A DNA stretch of 64,000 bases from an uncultured Ignavibacteria bacterium (GCA_937944105.1 CALDZP010000028.1:57783-121782); one strand, 5' to 3'. Positions 26,418-36,500 are shown, counted from the stretch's first letter. Numbers and translations are program-made. The notes: generated from the sequence alone by a model not told the origin.

Positions 26418-27326
26418 GTGCGATTATTGAATTCCTTTATCATAAAAATAGTTGAATTATTTCCAAAGTCTTTTATTCGCATTTTTGCTTCCCGTTATAT
26501 TGCAGGAGAAAAACTCGATGATGCTGTTTATACTGTCCGTGAATTGAACTCTAAAAAAATTCTTGCAACAATGGATGTTCTGGGTGAAGATATAAAAAAT
26601 GTGGAAGAAGCAAATTCAGCTGTTGAAGAGGCTTTGAAGGTACTCGATACTATTAAAAAAGAAAACTTACAATCAACTTTGTCGATCAAATTGACACAGA
26701 TAGGATTAAAACTTGATTACCAATTGTGTCTGAATAATATGAAAAGGATTTTAAATAAAGCAAAAGAAGTTGGTAATTATATTGAAATTGATATGGAAGA
26801 TTCTACTTGTACACTTGACACTATCCGAATTTTTAAAGAATTAAGAAAAGAGTTTTCGAATTGTGGTATGGTTATGCAAGCCTATTTACGCAAAGCTGAT
26901 CAGTATTTAAAAGAAACCATCAATGATTTAAAAAATAGTAGCGTTAGACTTTGCAAAGGAATTTATAATGAATCTTCTGAAATTGCTTTCAAAGGAAAAC
27001 AGGAGATTAGAGAAAATTACCTGAAATTATTAGAATATTTATTTTCTGAAAATATTTATGTGGGAATTGCAACTCATGATATCAAATTGATTAATGGTGC
27101 AAAAGAATTGATAAAAAAATATAACAAATCGAACAACGATTTTGAATTTCAGATGCTTTTGGGTGTTAAGGTAGATTTAAGAAACAAATTGGTTCAGGAG
27201 GGATACAAAGTTCGTATTTATGTTCCTTATGGCATTCACTGGTATAAATATTCAATACGACGAATGAAAGAAAATCCAGAATTACCAATTGCAATAATAA
27301 AAAACATTTTTTCAAAAAGAGGATGA
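26418..27326 (+). CDS. Proline dehydrogenase (monofunctional PRODH)
   Basis: 302 residues from a GTG preceded by a strong AAAGGAGGC site. A FAD-dependent TIM-barrel PRODH oxidises proline to pyrroline-5-carboxylate. Typical segments are TLSIKLTQIGLKLD, IEIDMEDST, QAYLRKADQYLKETI and VRLCKGIYNES, with YVPYGIHWYKYSIRRMKENP at the end, which matches the flavin/substrate end of bacterial PRODH. No P5C dehydrogenase is nearby, so the second step of proline breakdown is encoded elsewhere. It overlaps tsaD by four bases. Confidence 0.93.
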   Translation: MRLLNSFIIKIVELFPKSFIRIFASRYIAGEKLDDAVYTVRELNSKKILATMDVLGEDIKNVEEANSAVEEALKVLDTIKKENLQSTLSIKLTQIGLKLDYQLCLNNMKRILNKAKEVGNYIEIDMEDSTCTLDTIRIFKELRKEFSNCGMVMQAYLRKADQYLKETINDLKNSSVRLCKGIYNESSEIAFKGKQEIRENYLKLLEYLFSENIYVGIATHDIKLINGAKELIKKYNKSNNDFEFQMLLGVKVDLRNKLVQEGYKVRIYVPYGIHWYKYSIRRMKENPELPIAIIKNIFSKRG

Positions 27327-28309
27327 TTGTTTTAGGAATTGAAACATCTTGCGATGAAACTTCAATCGGAATTATTGAAGACAATAAAATCATTGTTAAT
27401 GAAATTTTTTCTCAGAAAATTCATTCCGAATATGGAGGAGTAGTCCCAGAAATTGCAAGCAGAGCACATCTTCAGAAAATTTTACCGTTAATGAATGATG
27501 CATTAATGAAATCTTCAATTTCTTTGAAAGATATTGATTTAATATGTGCAACTGCAGGACCTGGTTTAATTGGAGCATTGATCGTTGGATATTGTTTTGG
27601 TGCTGGTTTAAGTTTATCTTTAGATGTTCCTTTCGTCCCGGTCAATCATATTGATGGACATCTTTATTCAGTATTTCTTGAGAATGAAGGAATTGAATTT
27701 CCTTATGTTGCTTTACTTGTTTCAGGTGGAAATACATCTCTTTTTATGATTGAAGATTTTTACAAAATCAAACAATTAGGCAATACCCTAGATGATGCGG
27801 CAGGTGAAGCATTTGATAAAGTAGGAAAATTACTGGGGCTAAAATATCCAGCGGGTGCTGAAATTGAAAAATTAGCTCAAGCTGGTAAAGATTCGTTGTT
27901 TAGTTTTCCAGTAGCCGAAACCAGTGGAAAATATGATTTTAGTTTTAGTGGATTAAAAACTTCTGTTTTAAGATTTATACAAAAAAATTTTCCAGATGGG
28001 ATTGATGAAAGCTCAAAAAGTAATATTGCTGCCGGTTTTCAAAAAGCTGTTATTGAAGCACTCGTTCGAAAAACTGTTCAGGCTGTTAAAGATTACAATG
28101 TAAGAAATGTTGCTCTGGTCGGTGGAGTTGCTTCAAACAAATCCCTTCAAAAAATGTTAAGAGAAAGATTGCCAGAAAATTCCAGGTTATTTGTTCCTTC
28201 ACCTTCACTTTGTACTGATAATGGCGCAATGATTGCATTTGCTGGACTTAAATCTTATCAGACAAATTTCTATCTTGAATCTAAAATTACTCAACCATTT
28301 CCAAATTGA
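27323..28309 (+). CDS. tsaD: tRNA N6-threonylcarbamoyladenosine (t6A) transferase TsaD
   Basis: 328 residues, ASKHA fold. It transfers threonylcarbamoyl from TsaC-made adenylate to A37 of ANN-reading tRNAs. The N-terminus MIVLGIETSCDETSIGI, metal-binding HIDGHLYS (~110-117), LLVSGGNTSL and the C-terminal FVPSPSLCTDNGAMIA are all present. It is coupled to PRODH by a four-base overlap and runs directly into mltG. Confidence 0.97.
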   Translation: MIVLGIETSCDETSIGIIEDNKIIVNEIFSQKIHSEYGGVVPEIASRAHLQKILPLMNDALMKSSISLKDIDLICATAGPGLIGALIVGYCFGAGLSLSLDVPFVPVNHIDGHLYSVFLENEGIEFPYVALLVSGGNTSLFMIEDFYKIKQLGNTLDDAAGEAFDKVGKLLGLKYPAGAEIEKLAQAGKDSLFSFPVAETSGKYDFSFSGLKTSVLRFIQKNFPDGIDESSKSNIAAGFQKAVIEALVRKTVQAVKDYNVRNVALVGGVASNKSLQKMLRERLPENSRLFVPSPSLCTDNGAMIAFAGLKSYQTNFYLESKITQPFPN

Positions 28310-28314
28310 AGATA

Positions 28315-29340
28315 ATGCAAAAGGTAACATTTAAAGAAATTTTATCAACAGAGGACTGGCTGATTGTCTTAACTGTTTTTCTTTTGCTTTTAATGTTTGG
28401 AATGAGCTGGTTTTTTAATAATAACAATTTAGTTCAACATGAACCAGTAAAGATTCATATTAAAAAAGGCATGACCTTTAAAGAAATTGTTGATACATTA
28501 CATAAATATAAATTGATTAATTCAAAAACTTCATTTCAAACGATAGGTAGAATTCTTGGTGTAGAAAGAAAAATCAAAAGTGGATATCATTTGCTTCACT
28601 ATGGTAAATCGAATTACGAATATTTAAATTTTCTTGTTACTGGGAAAAATCTTGCAAATATTATAGTTACAATTCCGGAAGGTTTAACTCTTAATGAAAT
28701 TGCACAACTATTTGAGAATGTTTTTGATTTTACAAAAGAAGATTTCTTGAAAATTGCAAGTGATTCAACATTATTGAAAGAATATGAAGTAGACCATAAA
28801 ACTTTTGAAGGATATTTAATGCCCGATACATATGAATTTGCTGAAATTGATAATCCTGAAATTGTTTTACGAGTTCTCGCTAAAGAGTTTAAAAAATTTT
28901 ACGATGAAAAAATTAAACCACAAGAAACAAAAGTAGGTTTGACCAAAAATCAAATAATTACATTAGCTTCAATTATTGAAGGTGAAACAAATTATAAAGA
29001 TGAAATGCCTCTAATTGCTGGGGTTTATTACAACAGACTAAGAAAAGGAATGAAATTACAGGCTGACCCTACAGTAGCTTATGCTTTAGGAAACCGTCCA
29101 AATAAAATCACCTATGAAGATTTAATGATTAAGTCACCGTATAACACTTACATTAATCATAATTTACCACCTGGACCCATAAATTGTCCGGGTCGCAATG
29201 CTTTGTTAGCTGCAATTAATCCTGAAAAGCATGATTTTTTGTACTTTGTGGCATCTGGAGATGGTCGTACACATGTATTTGCTAAAAATTATTATGAACA
29301 TTTAAAGAATGTTATGAATTATAGAAGATCGAGAAAATAA
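28315..29340 (+). CDS. mltG: Endolytic murein transglycosylase MltG
   Basis: 341 residues. It is an inner-membrane lytic transglycosylase thought to release nascent glycan strands. A cytoplasmic tail is followed by one membrane helix (~17-35, WLIVLTVFLLLLMFGMSWFF), a LysM-like region (HIKKGMTFKEIVDTL) and the YceG domain with the catalytic Glu in LASIIEGETNYKDEMP and FYNRL-like VYYNRLRKGMKLQADPT. The ATG at 28315 is taken; a TTG at 28306 overlapping the tsaD stop is an alternative adding three codons. It is joined end to start with the next lipoprotein gene. Confidence 0.95.
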   Translation: MQKVTFKEILSTEDWLIVLTVFLLLLMFGMSWFFNNNNLVQHEPVKIHIKKGMTFKEIVDTLHKYKLINSKTSFQTIGRILGVERKIKSGYHLLHYGKSNYEYLNFLVTGKNLANIIVTIPEGLTLNEIAQLFENVFDFTKEDFLKIASDSTLLKEYEVDHKTFEGYLMPDTYEFAEIDNPEIVLRVLAKEFKKFYDEKIKPQETKVGLTKNQIITLASIIEGETNYKDEMPLIAGVYYNRLRKGMKLQADPTVAYALGNRPNKITYEDLMIKSPYNTYINHNLPPGPINCPGRNALLAAINPEKHDFLYFVASGDGRTHVFAKNYYEHLKNVMNYRRSRK

Positions 29341-30980
29341 TGAAGAAAACTCTTAGTCTCTTATTATTAGCCTTTACATTTTTCAATTGTGCAAATCAAT
29401 TACCACCCGATGGTGGTCCAGTAGATAAAGAGCCTCCAATTGTTATAAGAACTTTTCCTGAATCTGGAACTTTAAACTACAACAAGAACTTTGTTGAGAT
29501 TGAGTTTAGCGAATTCATCAATAAAAGAAATGTACTTAATTCGATATTTGTATCTCCATACTTCACAGATGACCTGGAAATTAAATGGAAAGGGAAAAAA
29601 CTAAGAATTATTTTCCCTGAAAAACTGAAAGACAATAAAACATATGTTATATCAATCGGAACTGATATTACTGACCTTAGAGGAAATAAACTTGCAGAAA
29701 ATGTAATACTTCGATTTTCAACTGGTGATAAGATTGATGATGGAATTATTTCTGGAAAAGTATTTGATCAGAAACCAGATGGAGTGATGATTTTCTTTTA
29801 TTTAATTGATTCACTGAATGAGAAAGTAAGATATGACTCAACCAGGCCTGATTTCATATGTCAAACTTCTAAAGATGGAAGCTTCACACTTTTTGGCTTA
29901 CCCAATGGAATTTTTCGAATTGTTGCTGTCAGAGATCAAATGAGAAATTTGTTTTACGATTTAAATGAAGATGAAATCGGTTTCCCTGTAAGGGACTATG
30001 TACTTTCTGATTCAATTAGAAAAATAGACAATGTATTTTTTGAGTTAGTTAAACTTGATACAGCCAAGCCAATATTAAATTCAGTAAAATTTGTTGATCT
30101 TAATCATATAAAGCTAAATTTTAATGAAGCGATAAATACAAATTCGATTAATCTTGAGAATATAATATTATATGATTCATCTGGTATCCAATCTAAATTA
30201 TATGGTTTTCTTTTTTCGGATAAGAATTCGATTACAATAATTACGGAAGATTTAAATCCTTTCAGAGATTATTTGATAGAAGTAAGCGGAATTAAAGATC
30301 TGGCGGGAAATGAAATGGATAAAATAAAAATAAATTTCTATACTGAAGATTTTAAAGATACAATAATTGTTGGTTTAAAGAATCTTGAATGTAATTTTTC
30401 AACAAGTGTAATGGAATATTTTAATCCTGTTTGCACACTTTATTTTAGTGATTATGTATCAAAAGAGAAATTTCTTAATGCTATTAATGTAGAAGATACA
30501 TTATCAAGAAAAATAAATTTTTCAATTAATAGAACTGATAGTGCAAATTTTATTTTGCAATTTCCTGAGTTAAAGCAAAGAGAAAAATTAAATTTAAAGA
30601 TTAATCTTGGGCAACTTCAGAATATCACTAAAAATAAAATTGATTCTATTTTGATCAAGACTATAGAAACTAATAGTGAATCAGATTATGGTAGTATATC
30701 TGGTTTAATTAGAAATAGAAAACTCGTCAAAGATTTATCTCTAGAAATGAAAAATTTAAATCACAAAAAAACATATTACCATAAAATCGAAGGAGATAAT
30801 TATCTATTTAAGAATATCTTACCGGGTTCTTATCTTTTGAAACTAACACTTCAAGAAAATGAAGAAAGAGAAATTAAAAATTTTTCTAAGCCTTTTATTT
30901 ATTATCCAGATACTATTAAAGTAAAATCGAGATGGCCTACAACAGATGTAAATTTCGATGTAAATGATTTACTCAGGTGA
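29340..30980 (+). CDS. Lipoprotein with SbsA-like Ig domain
   Basis: 546 residues. The signal sequence ends in a lipobox (FFNCAN, Cys ~18), so it is lipid-anchored. The N-terminal domain (~30-130) is an Ig-like SbsA/Big_5 fold (EPPIVIRTFPESGTLNYNKN, SIGTDITDLRGNKLAENV). A carboxypeptidase-regulatory-like segment follows (~137-215), then two more Ig-like repeats with the LAGNEMD motif at ~320. Proteins of this layout are widespread in Bacteroidota and of unknown function. Its ATG shares a base with the mltG stop, hinting at envelope work. The 3' end overlaps the convergent FlgT-like gene by 12 bases. Confidence 0.8.
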   Translation: MKKTLSLLLLAFTFFNCANQLPPDGGPVDKEPPIVIRTFPESGTLNYNKNFVEIEFSEFINKRNVLNSIFVSPYFTDDLEIKWKGKKLRIIFPEKLKDNKTYVISIGTDITDLRGNKLAENVILRFSTGDKIDDGIISGKVFDQKPDGVMIFFYLIDSLNEKVRYDSTRPDFICQTSKDGSFTLFGLPNGIFRIVAVRDQMRNLFYDLNEDEIGFPVRDYVLSDSIRKIDNVFFELVKLDTAKPILNSVKFVDLNHIKLNFNEAINTNSINLENIILYDSSGIQSKLYGFLFSDKNSITIITEDLNPFRDYLIEVSGIKDLAGNEMDKIKINFYTEDFKDTIIVGLKNLECNFSTSVMEYFNPVCTLYFSDYVSKEKFLNAINVEDTLSRKINFSINRTDSANFILQFPELKQREKLNLKINLGQLQNITKNKIDSILIKTIETNSESDYGSISGLIRNRKLVKDLSLEMKNLNHKKTYYHKIEGDNYLFKNILPGSYLLKLTLQENEEREIKNFSKPFIYYPDTIKVKSRWPTTDVNFDVNDLLR

Positions 30981-31946
30981 GACTTCAATCTTTCTTATTT
31001 TATTTCCTTTTGTGATTTTTTCTTTTTCTTCTTTGATTAGTCCAAGTGAAAATCGGTCACCCCTGACTTCAATGATTTCAATTTCACCAATTTTTTTATC
31101 AGTTATACCGATTAGCTCACCAGTTGATTTATCAATGATCGTATCTCCCTCAGCGTAAATCGGTAAAATCATACCAACTTGTAAATTATCTTTTTTACCA
31201 AGATTAATGAAAACTTCTTTTGTATCATCATCAATAAATAAAATTTCTCCTGTAATAATTTTTCTTTTAAGGTTAGATTTTGTCTTTGATGGAGAAGTAT
31301 CTTTAATTATCTCGATTTTATTTAGATTAATAATTTTCTCAAATCTGGAAGAAAATTTTTCACATAGTTGAAGAAGATTTTTACCAACCAGGGTTCTTAA
31401 AAATTCATCTGAACCAAATTTAATCTGATTAAGACTGTTAAATTCTTTTTTTGTTTCCGTTTCTTTTCCAAATATTGTAATTCCAATCCCAAGATCTGAA
31501 CTTTTTTGATCTATTTTTTCTAAGAAGATGATTCTATTCGATTTTAATTCAATAATTTCGAATTCTATTTCAATATTATTAGAATAAGTTTCGTATTGAG
31601 CGACCTTTGGTTCTCCAGCAATTAGTCGATTAATTGAAAATTCTGTAATTGTTCCATTAATTAAATACTCATAGTTTTTTGAAATTAAAAGCTCATAAAG
31701 AGTTTGAGAACCAGATTCTTTTAGAAGACTTTCAATTGATTGTGGTGATATAATATTTAATTGAAATTTTTCTCTAAAATATCTTGATAAGAAATCGGGG
31801 ATATCGTAACTAAGATTCCAATTACCTTTATAAGATGATTTATCTTTAAACTTAAAAAATGCGACTTGAGACTGTAAAGTATTTGTTATAAGAAAACTAA
31901 TAAAGAAAATACTTAGTAGCTTTATTCTTGAAATCATTTGCTTCAT
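30969..31946 (-). CDS. Exported FlgT/CsgG-like protein
   Basis: 325 residues from ATG 31946; ATG 31937 is also possible, and an ATG at 31979 lies deeper in namZ. The leader LLSIFFISFLITNTLQSQ is a signal peptide. The N-terminal half (YDIPDFLSRYFREKFQLNII) resembles the CsgG/FlgT middle fold for outer-membrane accessory proteins. The last ~85 residues (FINLGKKDNLQVGMILPIYA, LGLIKEEKEKITKGNKI) match the FlgT C-terminal SH3-like domain. No flagellar genes are nearby, so a flagellar role is not implied. It overlaps namZ by about 50 bases and is last in its operon. Confidence 0.65.
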   Translation of the reverse strand: MKQMISRIKLLSIFFISFLITNTLQSQVAFFKFKDKSSYKGNWNLSYDIPDFLSRYFREKFQLNIISPQSIESLLKESGSQTLYELLISKNYEYLINGTITEFSINRLIAGEPKVAQYETYSNNIEIEFEIIELKSNRIIFLEKIDQKSSDLGIGITIFGKETETKKEFNSLNQIKFGSDEFLRTLVGKNLLQLCEKFSSRFEKIINLNKIEIIKDTSPSKTKSNLKRKIITGEILFIDDDTKEVFINLGKKDNLQVGMILPIYAEGDTIIDKSTGELIGITDKKIGEIEIIEVRGDRFSLGLIKEEKEKITKGNKIRKIEVSPE

Positions 31947-33129
31947 TTTCCCATATCGTCTTGATTGAATTAAATTCAAATTCTTTACTAAAAATCTTTC
32001 TTATCTCATCCCAACCAGTTGCTAAATCAAAACTCCGAATTCTTTCAGTTGATGCTAATTCAAAAGGATTTTTGTCTGGATATATTTTTTTCATTTCTTG
32101 AAGAAACAAAAATTGAATAGAGGTTAGATTAACTTTTCTAAAATCTTCAATATGGATTTGCACGCCATGTAAAATTTTATTCTGAAATCTTCCATAGAAA
32201 GGTTTCCATACCAATGGGCGAAATTTAACACCCGGAATTTTTAAATTATTTAAACTTTGGGCGATTAAATTTTCATCAATCCATTCAGCACCCAACAGTT
32301 GAAATGGAAGAGTGTACCCAACTCCCTCAGAAATAACTCCAAGCTCACCAAGAATTCCCGTTGCAGCATAAAATTGAGCAGAATAATAGTGAGGAATATG
32401 TGGTGATGTTGGTACCCATTGGAGACCTGTATCTTCCCACCTCATATTTCTTTTCCAACCTTTCATTTGAATAACTTTTAAATCACATTTAATCCCATTT
32501 GATAACCATCCTTCTTCGTTAATCATTTTAGCAAGTTCACCACAGGTTAAACCATAAATATAAGGAATGGGAAATTGTCCTATAAAAGAGATAAAATTTT
32601 TTCTTACAATGGAGCCTTCAAATTTTTCACCCGTTAACGGATTTGGTCGGTCAAGCACAACAAATTGAATATTATTCTCTGCAGCCGCTTCCATTGCAAG
32701 ACCCATTGTGCTTATATAAGTATAAGAGCGTACTCCAATATCCTGAATGTCATAAATTAAAACATCAATACCTTTAAGCATTTCTTTTGTAGGTTTTCGA
32801 GTTTGGCCATATAAAGAATAAACTGGTAATCCTGTTTTGTTATCAATATATGATTCTATTTTTTCTCCTGCAGGGACCTCGCCTCTAACACCATGTTCTG
32901 GACCAAATAAAGCAACTAATTTTACCCCTGGCAATTTATAAATTATATCGATTGTAGAATTTAATTTCGAATCAACTCCGGTTGCATTGGTTATCAATCC
33001 AACTTTCTTTCCGATTAAGAACTTATAATCTTCCTGGAGAACATCAATTCCTAATTTTACTTTTGCTTGAGAAAAGGTTGTATTAAGAAAAACAAGAAAC
33101 CAAAAAATTAATGAGAATATTTTTTTCAT
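31897..33129 (-). CDS. namZ: Exo-beta-N-acetylmuramidase NamZ family (DUF1343), exported
   Basis: 410 residues. A signal peptide (MKKIFSLIFWFLVFLNTTFS) is followed by the DUF1343/NamZ fold: GIDVLQEDYKFLIGKKVGLI, ALFGPEHGVRGEVPAGEKI, IYDIQDIGVRSYTYISTMG and LDRPNPLTG. The characterised member removes terminal N-acetylmuramic acid from peptidoglycan fragments (GH171). It is expected in the periplasm, for murein turnover or scavenging. It overlaps the cyclodeaminase gene by four bases. Why a muramidase shares an operon with histidine breakdown is unclear. Confidence 0.9.
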   Translation of the reverse strand: MKKIFSLIFWFLVFLNTTFSQAKVKLGIDVLQEDYKFLIGKKVGLITNATGVDSKLNSTIDIIYKLPGVKLVALFGPEHGVRGEVPAGEKIESYIDNKTGLPVYSLYGQTRKPTKEMLKGIDVLIYDIQDIGVRSYTYISTMGLAMEAAAENNIQFVVLDRPNPLTGEKFEGSIVRKNFISFIGQFPIPYIYGLTCGELAKMINEEGWLSNGIKCDLKVIQMKGWKRNMRWEDTGLQWVPTSPHIPHYYSAQFYAATGILGELGVISEGVGYTLPFQLLGAEWIDENLIAQSLNNLKIPGVKFRPLVWKPFYGRFQNKILHGVQIHIEDFRKVNLTSIQFLFLQEMKKIYPDKNPFELASTERIRSFDLATGWDEIRKIFSKEFEFNSIKTIWENEANDFKNKATKYFLY

Positions 33130-33755
33130 AATTCCAATTTCAATTTTATTGATTTTAGTGCTTCATCAGCCATTTTTTCTATTTCAAAAAGTTTTTGAGC
33201 AGCGTCAAGGACAAGATTCATTGCTCTATCTCTATCATTTAATGATTTTGTATTTATCATAACATTAAGCATTGCTCCTTCAGCGCATGTTTTAATTAAA
33301 TGTATGGCTACACCTGTATCACTGATAGAGTTTTGGTTACCTATTTCACCGAGTCTTACTAAATCATTGATAACCTCATGTGAAGTTTGGATTACATTTA
33401 TCGGGCTCTCTGTAGCTTCAATAGTTGCATTTTCAATTGCTAAAGTTCTTTTAGATTTTTCTTCCTCAGTTTCTTTAGGAAGTTTATAGGCTTCCATCAC
33501 TTTATCAAATGCCTTGGAATCAATGTCATAAAGTTCAATAAATCTTTCTTTAAATTTTTCTAATCGGTTTTTGATTTGTAAAACTTCATCCTGAACGGAT
33601 TCATACTTCTTTTTACCAATGGTAAGATTACAAACCATTAAACCGAGTGAACAACCTAAAACTCCACAAAATGCCGAAACACTTCCCCCACCTGGAGTAG
33701 GCGATGGGGAGGAAATTTCTTCAATAAAATTTTGCAATGATTTGTTTAAATCCAT
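33126..33755 (-). CDS. fchA: Formimidoyltetrahydrofolate cyclodeaminase
   Basis: 209 residues. The FTCD C-terminal domain family converts 5-formimino-THF to 5,10-methenyl-THF and ammonia. SPSPTPGGGSVSAFCGVLGC at the N-terminus is the family hallmark; AIHLIKTCAEGAMLNVMINT lies towards the end. In animals this domain is fused to the formiminotransferase; here the two are separate adjacent genes two bases apart, which supports joint action. Confidence 0.9.
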   Translation of the reverse strand: MDLNKSLQNFIEEISSPSPTPGGGSVSAFCGVLGCSLGLMVCNLTIGKKKYESVQDEVLQIKNRLEKFKERFIELYDIDSKAFDKVMEAYKLPKETEEEKSKRTLAIENATIEATESPINVIQTSHEVINDLVRLGEIGNQNSISDTGVAIHLIKTCAEGAMLNVMINTKSLNDRDRAMNLVLDAAQKLFEIEKMADEALKSIKLKLEL

Positions 33756-33757
33756 TT

Positions 33758-34780
33758 TTACTCCTCAATTAAATATTCAATTATTTTTTCTTTAGGCTTA
33801 AACTGTGCAAGATTACTCAAACCCAGTTTTTCAATAGCGGAATTAATTAATTCTGTTTCATCATTCGTATTGGGATTGTAAAATTTTCCTACCTCTAAAA
33901 TTGCTTCAAGGGGCACAAGCCCAACAATTTCGCTTCCCCAGGTTTCAACTCCAAATTTTTTTGCTTCTTCTTTGACAGCTTCAAAAACGTGATGCATATT
34001 AGTTGTTTTGTAATTTACGAGATTAATTGATACCTGTGTAATTCCATGTTTTTCTAAACTAACCCCCATTGCTTTAACTGCCTTAAATTTTCCTGGAACT
34101 CTAACAGTTTTTCCGTCTTTTTTCACAATATTTCCGTGTTCATCTCTTAAAGGCTTACCTGATTCTCTGATAATTCCTGCAATTTCATCTGCTATTTTTA
34201 CATCTTTTGTTTTTAAATTGACATTATAAGCAATTAGAAAGAAACGACAGCCAGTTACAGTTGCACCAAGTTTTGGATTAAACTCAGGTTTACCAAAATC
34301 AGGATACCAATCGGGGTTCTGAAGTTTTTCTGGTAGTCCTTCATATTCTCCTTTTCTAATTTCAGAAAGATTTTTTCTTTCAGGTCTAGTTGCGGAATAT
34401 TCATATAAATAAACGGGGATGTTCAATTTCTCGGCGATTAAATTACCAAATTGTTTTGAAATTTCTACGCAATCTTCAATGGTTGCATTTTTAATTGGAA
34501 TAAAAGGAACTACATCGATTGCACCAATTCGAGGGTGTTCACCTTTATGCTGAGACATATCAATTTTTTCAGCTGCAACCAGCGAAGCATTAATTGCGCC
34601 TTCAAGGACACCCTTTTTTGTTCCTACAAAAGTTACAACAACACGATTGTAATCTTTATCAGGTTCAACATTTAATAATTTACATTCGGATGTATTTTTA
34701 ATTGCCTCTGCGATGGAATTAATCGTTTCTTCATTTCTACCTTCACTAAAATTTGGAACACATTCAATAATTTCTTTCAT
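33758..34780 (-). CDS. ftcD: Glutamate formimidoyltransferase
   Basis: 340 residues. It moves the formimino group of N-formimino-L-glutamate to tetrahydrofolate. Conserved segments are IECVPNFSEGRNEETI, GEHPRIGAIDVVPFIPI, VYLYEYSATRPERKNL and VKAMGVSLEKHGITQVSINL. Length fits the monofunctional bacterial form. The start overlaps the hutI stop by 17 bases, and fchA follows immediately, so the last three steps of histidine breakdown to glutamate and a one-carbon unit are coupled. Confidence 0.95.
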   Translation of the reverse strand: MKEIIECVPNFSEGRNEETINSIAEAIKNTSECKLLNVEPDKDYNRVVVTFVGTKKGVLEGAINASLVAAEKIDMSQHKGEHPRIGAIDVVPFIPIKNATIEDCVEISKQFGNLIAEKLNIPVYLYEYSATRPERKNLSEIRKGEYEGLPEKLQNPDWYPDFGKPEFNPKLGATVTGCRFFLIAYNVNLKTKDVKIADEIAGIIRESGKPLRDEHGNIVKKDGKTVRVPGKFKAVKAMGVSLEKHGITQVSINLVNYKTTNMHHVFEAVKEEAKKFGVETWGSEIVGLVPLEAILEVGKFYNPNTNDETELINSAIEKLGLSNLAQFKPKEKIIEYLIEE

Positions 34781-36011
34781 AAATTATTTTACCTCTTTTA
34801 ATTACTGTTTGAACAAAATTTTTACCAAAATAATACAATAGATTTTTATAGTCATTGGTATTTAGTATAAGAATGTCCGCAAGTTTTCCGATCTCAATAC
34901 TTCCAATATATTTTTCTAAACCGAGTGAATAAGCTGCATTGATTGTAACTGCATTTATGGTTTCGTTAAGTTTCATACCGTTATAAATTGATGCAATATT
35001 CATTATTAATGGGAGAGATTGACATGTGCAAGAACCAGGGTTAAAATCCGAAGCAATTGCTATGATACAGCCTTTATCAATCATTTTGCGAGCGGGAGCA
35101 AAAGGGATCTTCAAAAAATATGAAACCCCTGGTAAAATAGTAGCCACAATATTTGTTTGAGATAATTTTTTTATGTCCTCATCATTAATGACTTCAAGAT
35201 GGTCAATACTTTTTACATCCATTTCAATACCTAATTCAACACCACCAATCGAATTAAATTGATCAGAATGGAGCCTTAGATCAAAATTGTTTCGTTTTGC
35301 TGCTTTTAATATTTCTTTGGTTTCATCAATTGAAAAAGCGGTTTTCTCTAGGAAAACATCGCAATATTTTGCAAGTTTTCTTTTGCTTATTTCTGGAATT
35401 AATTTGTTTATTATTAGATCTATATATCCCTTGCGATTGTTTTTGAATTCAACAGGTATAGTATGAGCACCAAGAAAAGTTGGAATAACATCAATATCAC
35501 CATCACTATTTAATTCATTTGCGCATTCAAGAATTTTTATTTCTGTATCATAATTTAGACCATAACCACTTTTTATTTCTATTGTAGTGATTCCGTTAGA
35601 GATTGACTCTCGTAATCTTTCTTTAGCAGTCTCTTTTAAATTTTCTTTTGAACTCGTACGAGTCGCTGAAACAGTTTTAATAATGCCACCACCTTTATTT
35701 GATATTTCTTCATATGTTTTTCCCTCTAATCTCATTTCAAATTCATCTGCTCTGGAGCCAGAAAAGATTAGATGTGTATGTGAATCAATTAATCCGGGCA
35801 TTAAAACTTTGCCTCTACAATCAATAACACTATCAAATTGAGTAAAATCAAAGCTTTTCGAGGAAGAAATATCAGCTATTCTATTATCCTCAATAATAAT
35901 AGAATATTCTTCAAGTAAACCAATATCGTTTAATTCAGATTTCCTTTTAAATCTATTGTTGCTCGCTTTACAAGTTATTACTTGAGCTGGACGAAAAAGC
36001 AGGATATTCAT
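34764..36011 (-). CDS. hutI: Imidazolonepropionase
   Basis: 415 residues, amidohydrolase superfamily. It hydrolyses imidazolone-5-propionate to N-formimino-L-glutamate. The metal site HTHLIFSGSRADEFEMRL near residue ~80, IKSGYGLNYDTEIKIL, LGAHTIPVEFKN and ASDFNPGSCTCQSLP are all family signatures. hutH and hutU, which act before it, are not in the window. It follows a SPOR lipoprotein by 11 bases and is coupled to ftcD. Confidence 0.96.
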   Translation of the reverse strand: MNILLFRPAQVITCKASNNRFKRKSELNDIGLLEEYSIIIEDNRIADISSSKSFDFTQFDSVIDCRGKVLMPGLIDSHTHLIFSGSRADEFEMRLEGKTYEEISNKGGGIIKTVSATRTSSKENLKETAKERLRESISNGITTIEIKSGYGLNYDTEIKILECANELNSDGDIDVIPTFLGAHTIPVEFKNNRKGYIDLIINKLIPEISKRKLAKYCDVFLEKTAFSIDETKEILKAAKRNNFDLRLHSDQFNSIGGVELGIEMDVKSIDHLEVINDEDIKKLSQTNIVATILPGVSYFLKIPFAPARKMIDKGCIIAIASDFNPGSCTCQSLPLIMNIASIYNGMKLNETINAVTINAAYSLGLEKYIGSIEIGKLADILILNTNDYKNLLYYFGKNFVQTVIKRGKIIYERNY

Positions 36012-36022
36012 TTTAATAAATT

Positions 36023-36496
36023 TTATTCAGTGGTTTCAGTTCGAATTCTGATTGATGAAAATTTTTTTCTTTCTAATATACTGAAAATTTCTTTTGCTTC
36101 TGCTTTTGATTTGAAGGGACCAATCATAATTCGATAAAAGGGGGTATCATACTTAATTTCAATTCTTTCACCTGGAAAAAGAGTGACAATTTCACTTTTA
36201 AGTTGATTAATCTCATCATATGAATCGCTTAATCCAACTTGAACATAAAATTGAATTGATTTATTCGCTTCATTAATATGCTGATTTGATTTTAGATTAA
36301 CTTTTTTTTCTGAGTAAAATGAAAATGTCTCAAAAACTTTTAGAGAATCTTCATTTTTATAAAACACAGCAAGTGGATTGACTTTATTGTAATCCACTTG
36401 CTCTTTTGAAAGTTCAGATTTCTCTTTTTCAATTTTTCGAGAGCAACCAGATATAACTGTAATAATGCAAAGAATTATAAAAGCTAAATGTTTCAC
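36023..36496 (-). CDS. SPOR-domain lipoprotein (second of two)
   Basis: 157 residues. Lipobox VISGCSR with Cys at ~18, then a charged linker and a C-terminal SPOR domain (~80-155: IQFYVQVGLSDSYDEINQLK, YRIMIGPFKSKAEAKEIFSI). SPOR domains bind denuded glycan strands at division sites. It starts four bases after its upstream SPOR neighbour ends, and leads into hutI. The pairing with a NamZ muramidase four genes on suggests a murein role. Confidence 0.85.
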   Translation of the reverse strand: MKHLAFIILCIITVISGCSRKIEKEKSELSKEQVDYNKVNPLAVFYKNEDSLKVFETFSFYSEKKVNLKSNQHINEANKSIQFYVQVGLSDSYDEINQLKSEIVTLFPGERIEIKYDTPFYRIMIGPFKSKAEAKEIFSILERKKFSSIRIRTETTE

Positions 36497-36500
36497 TTTA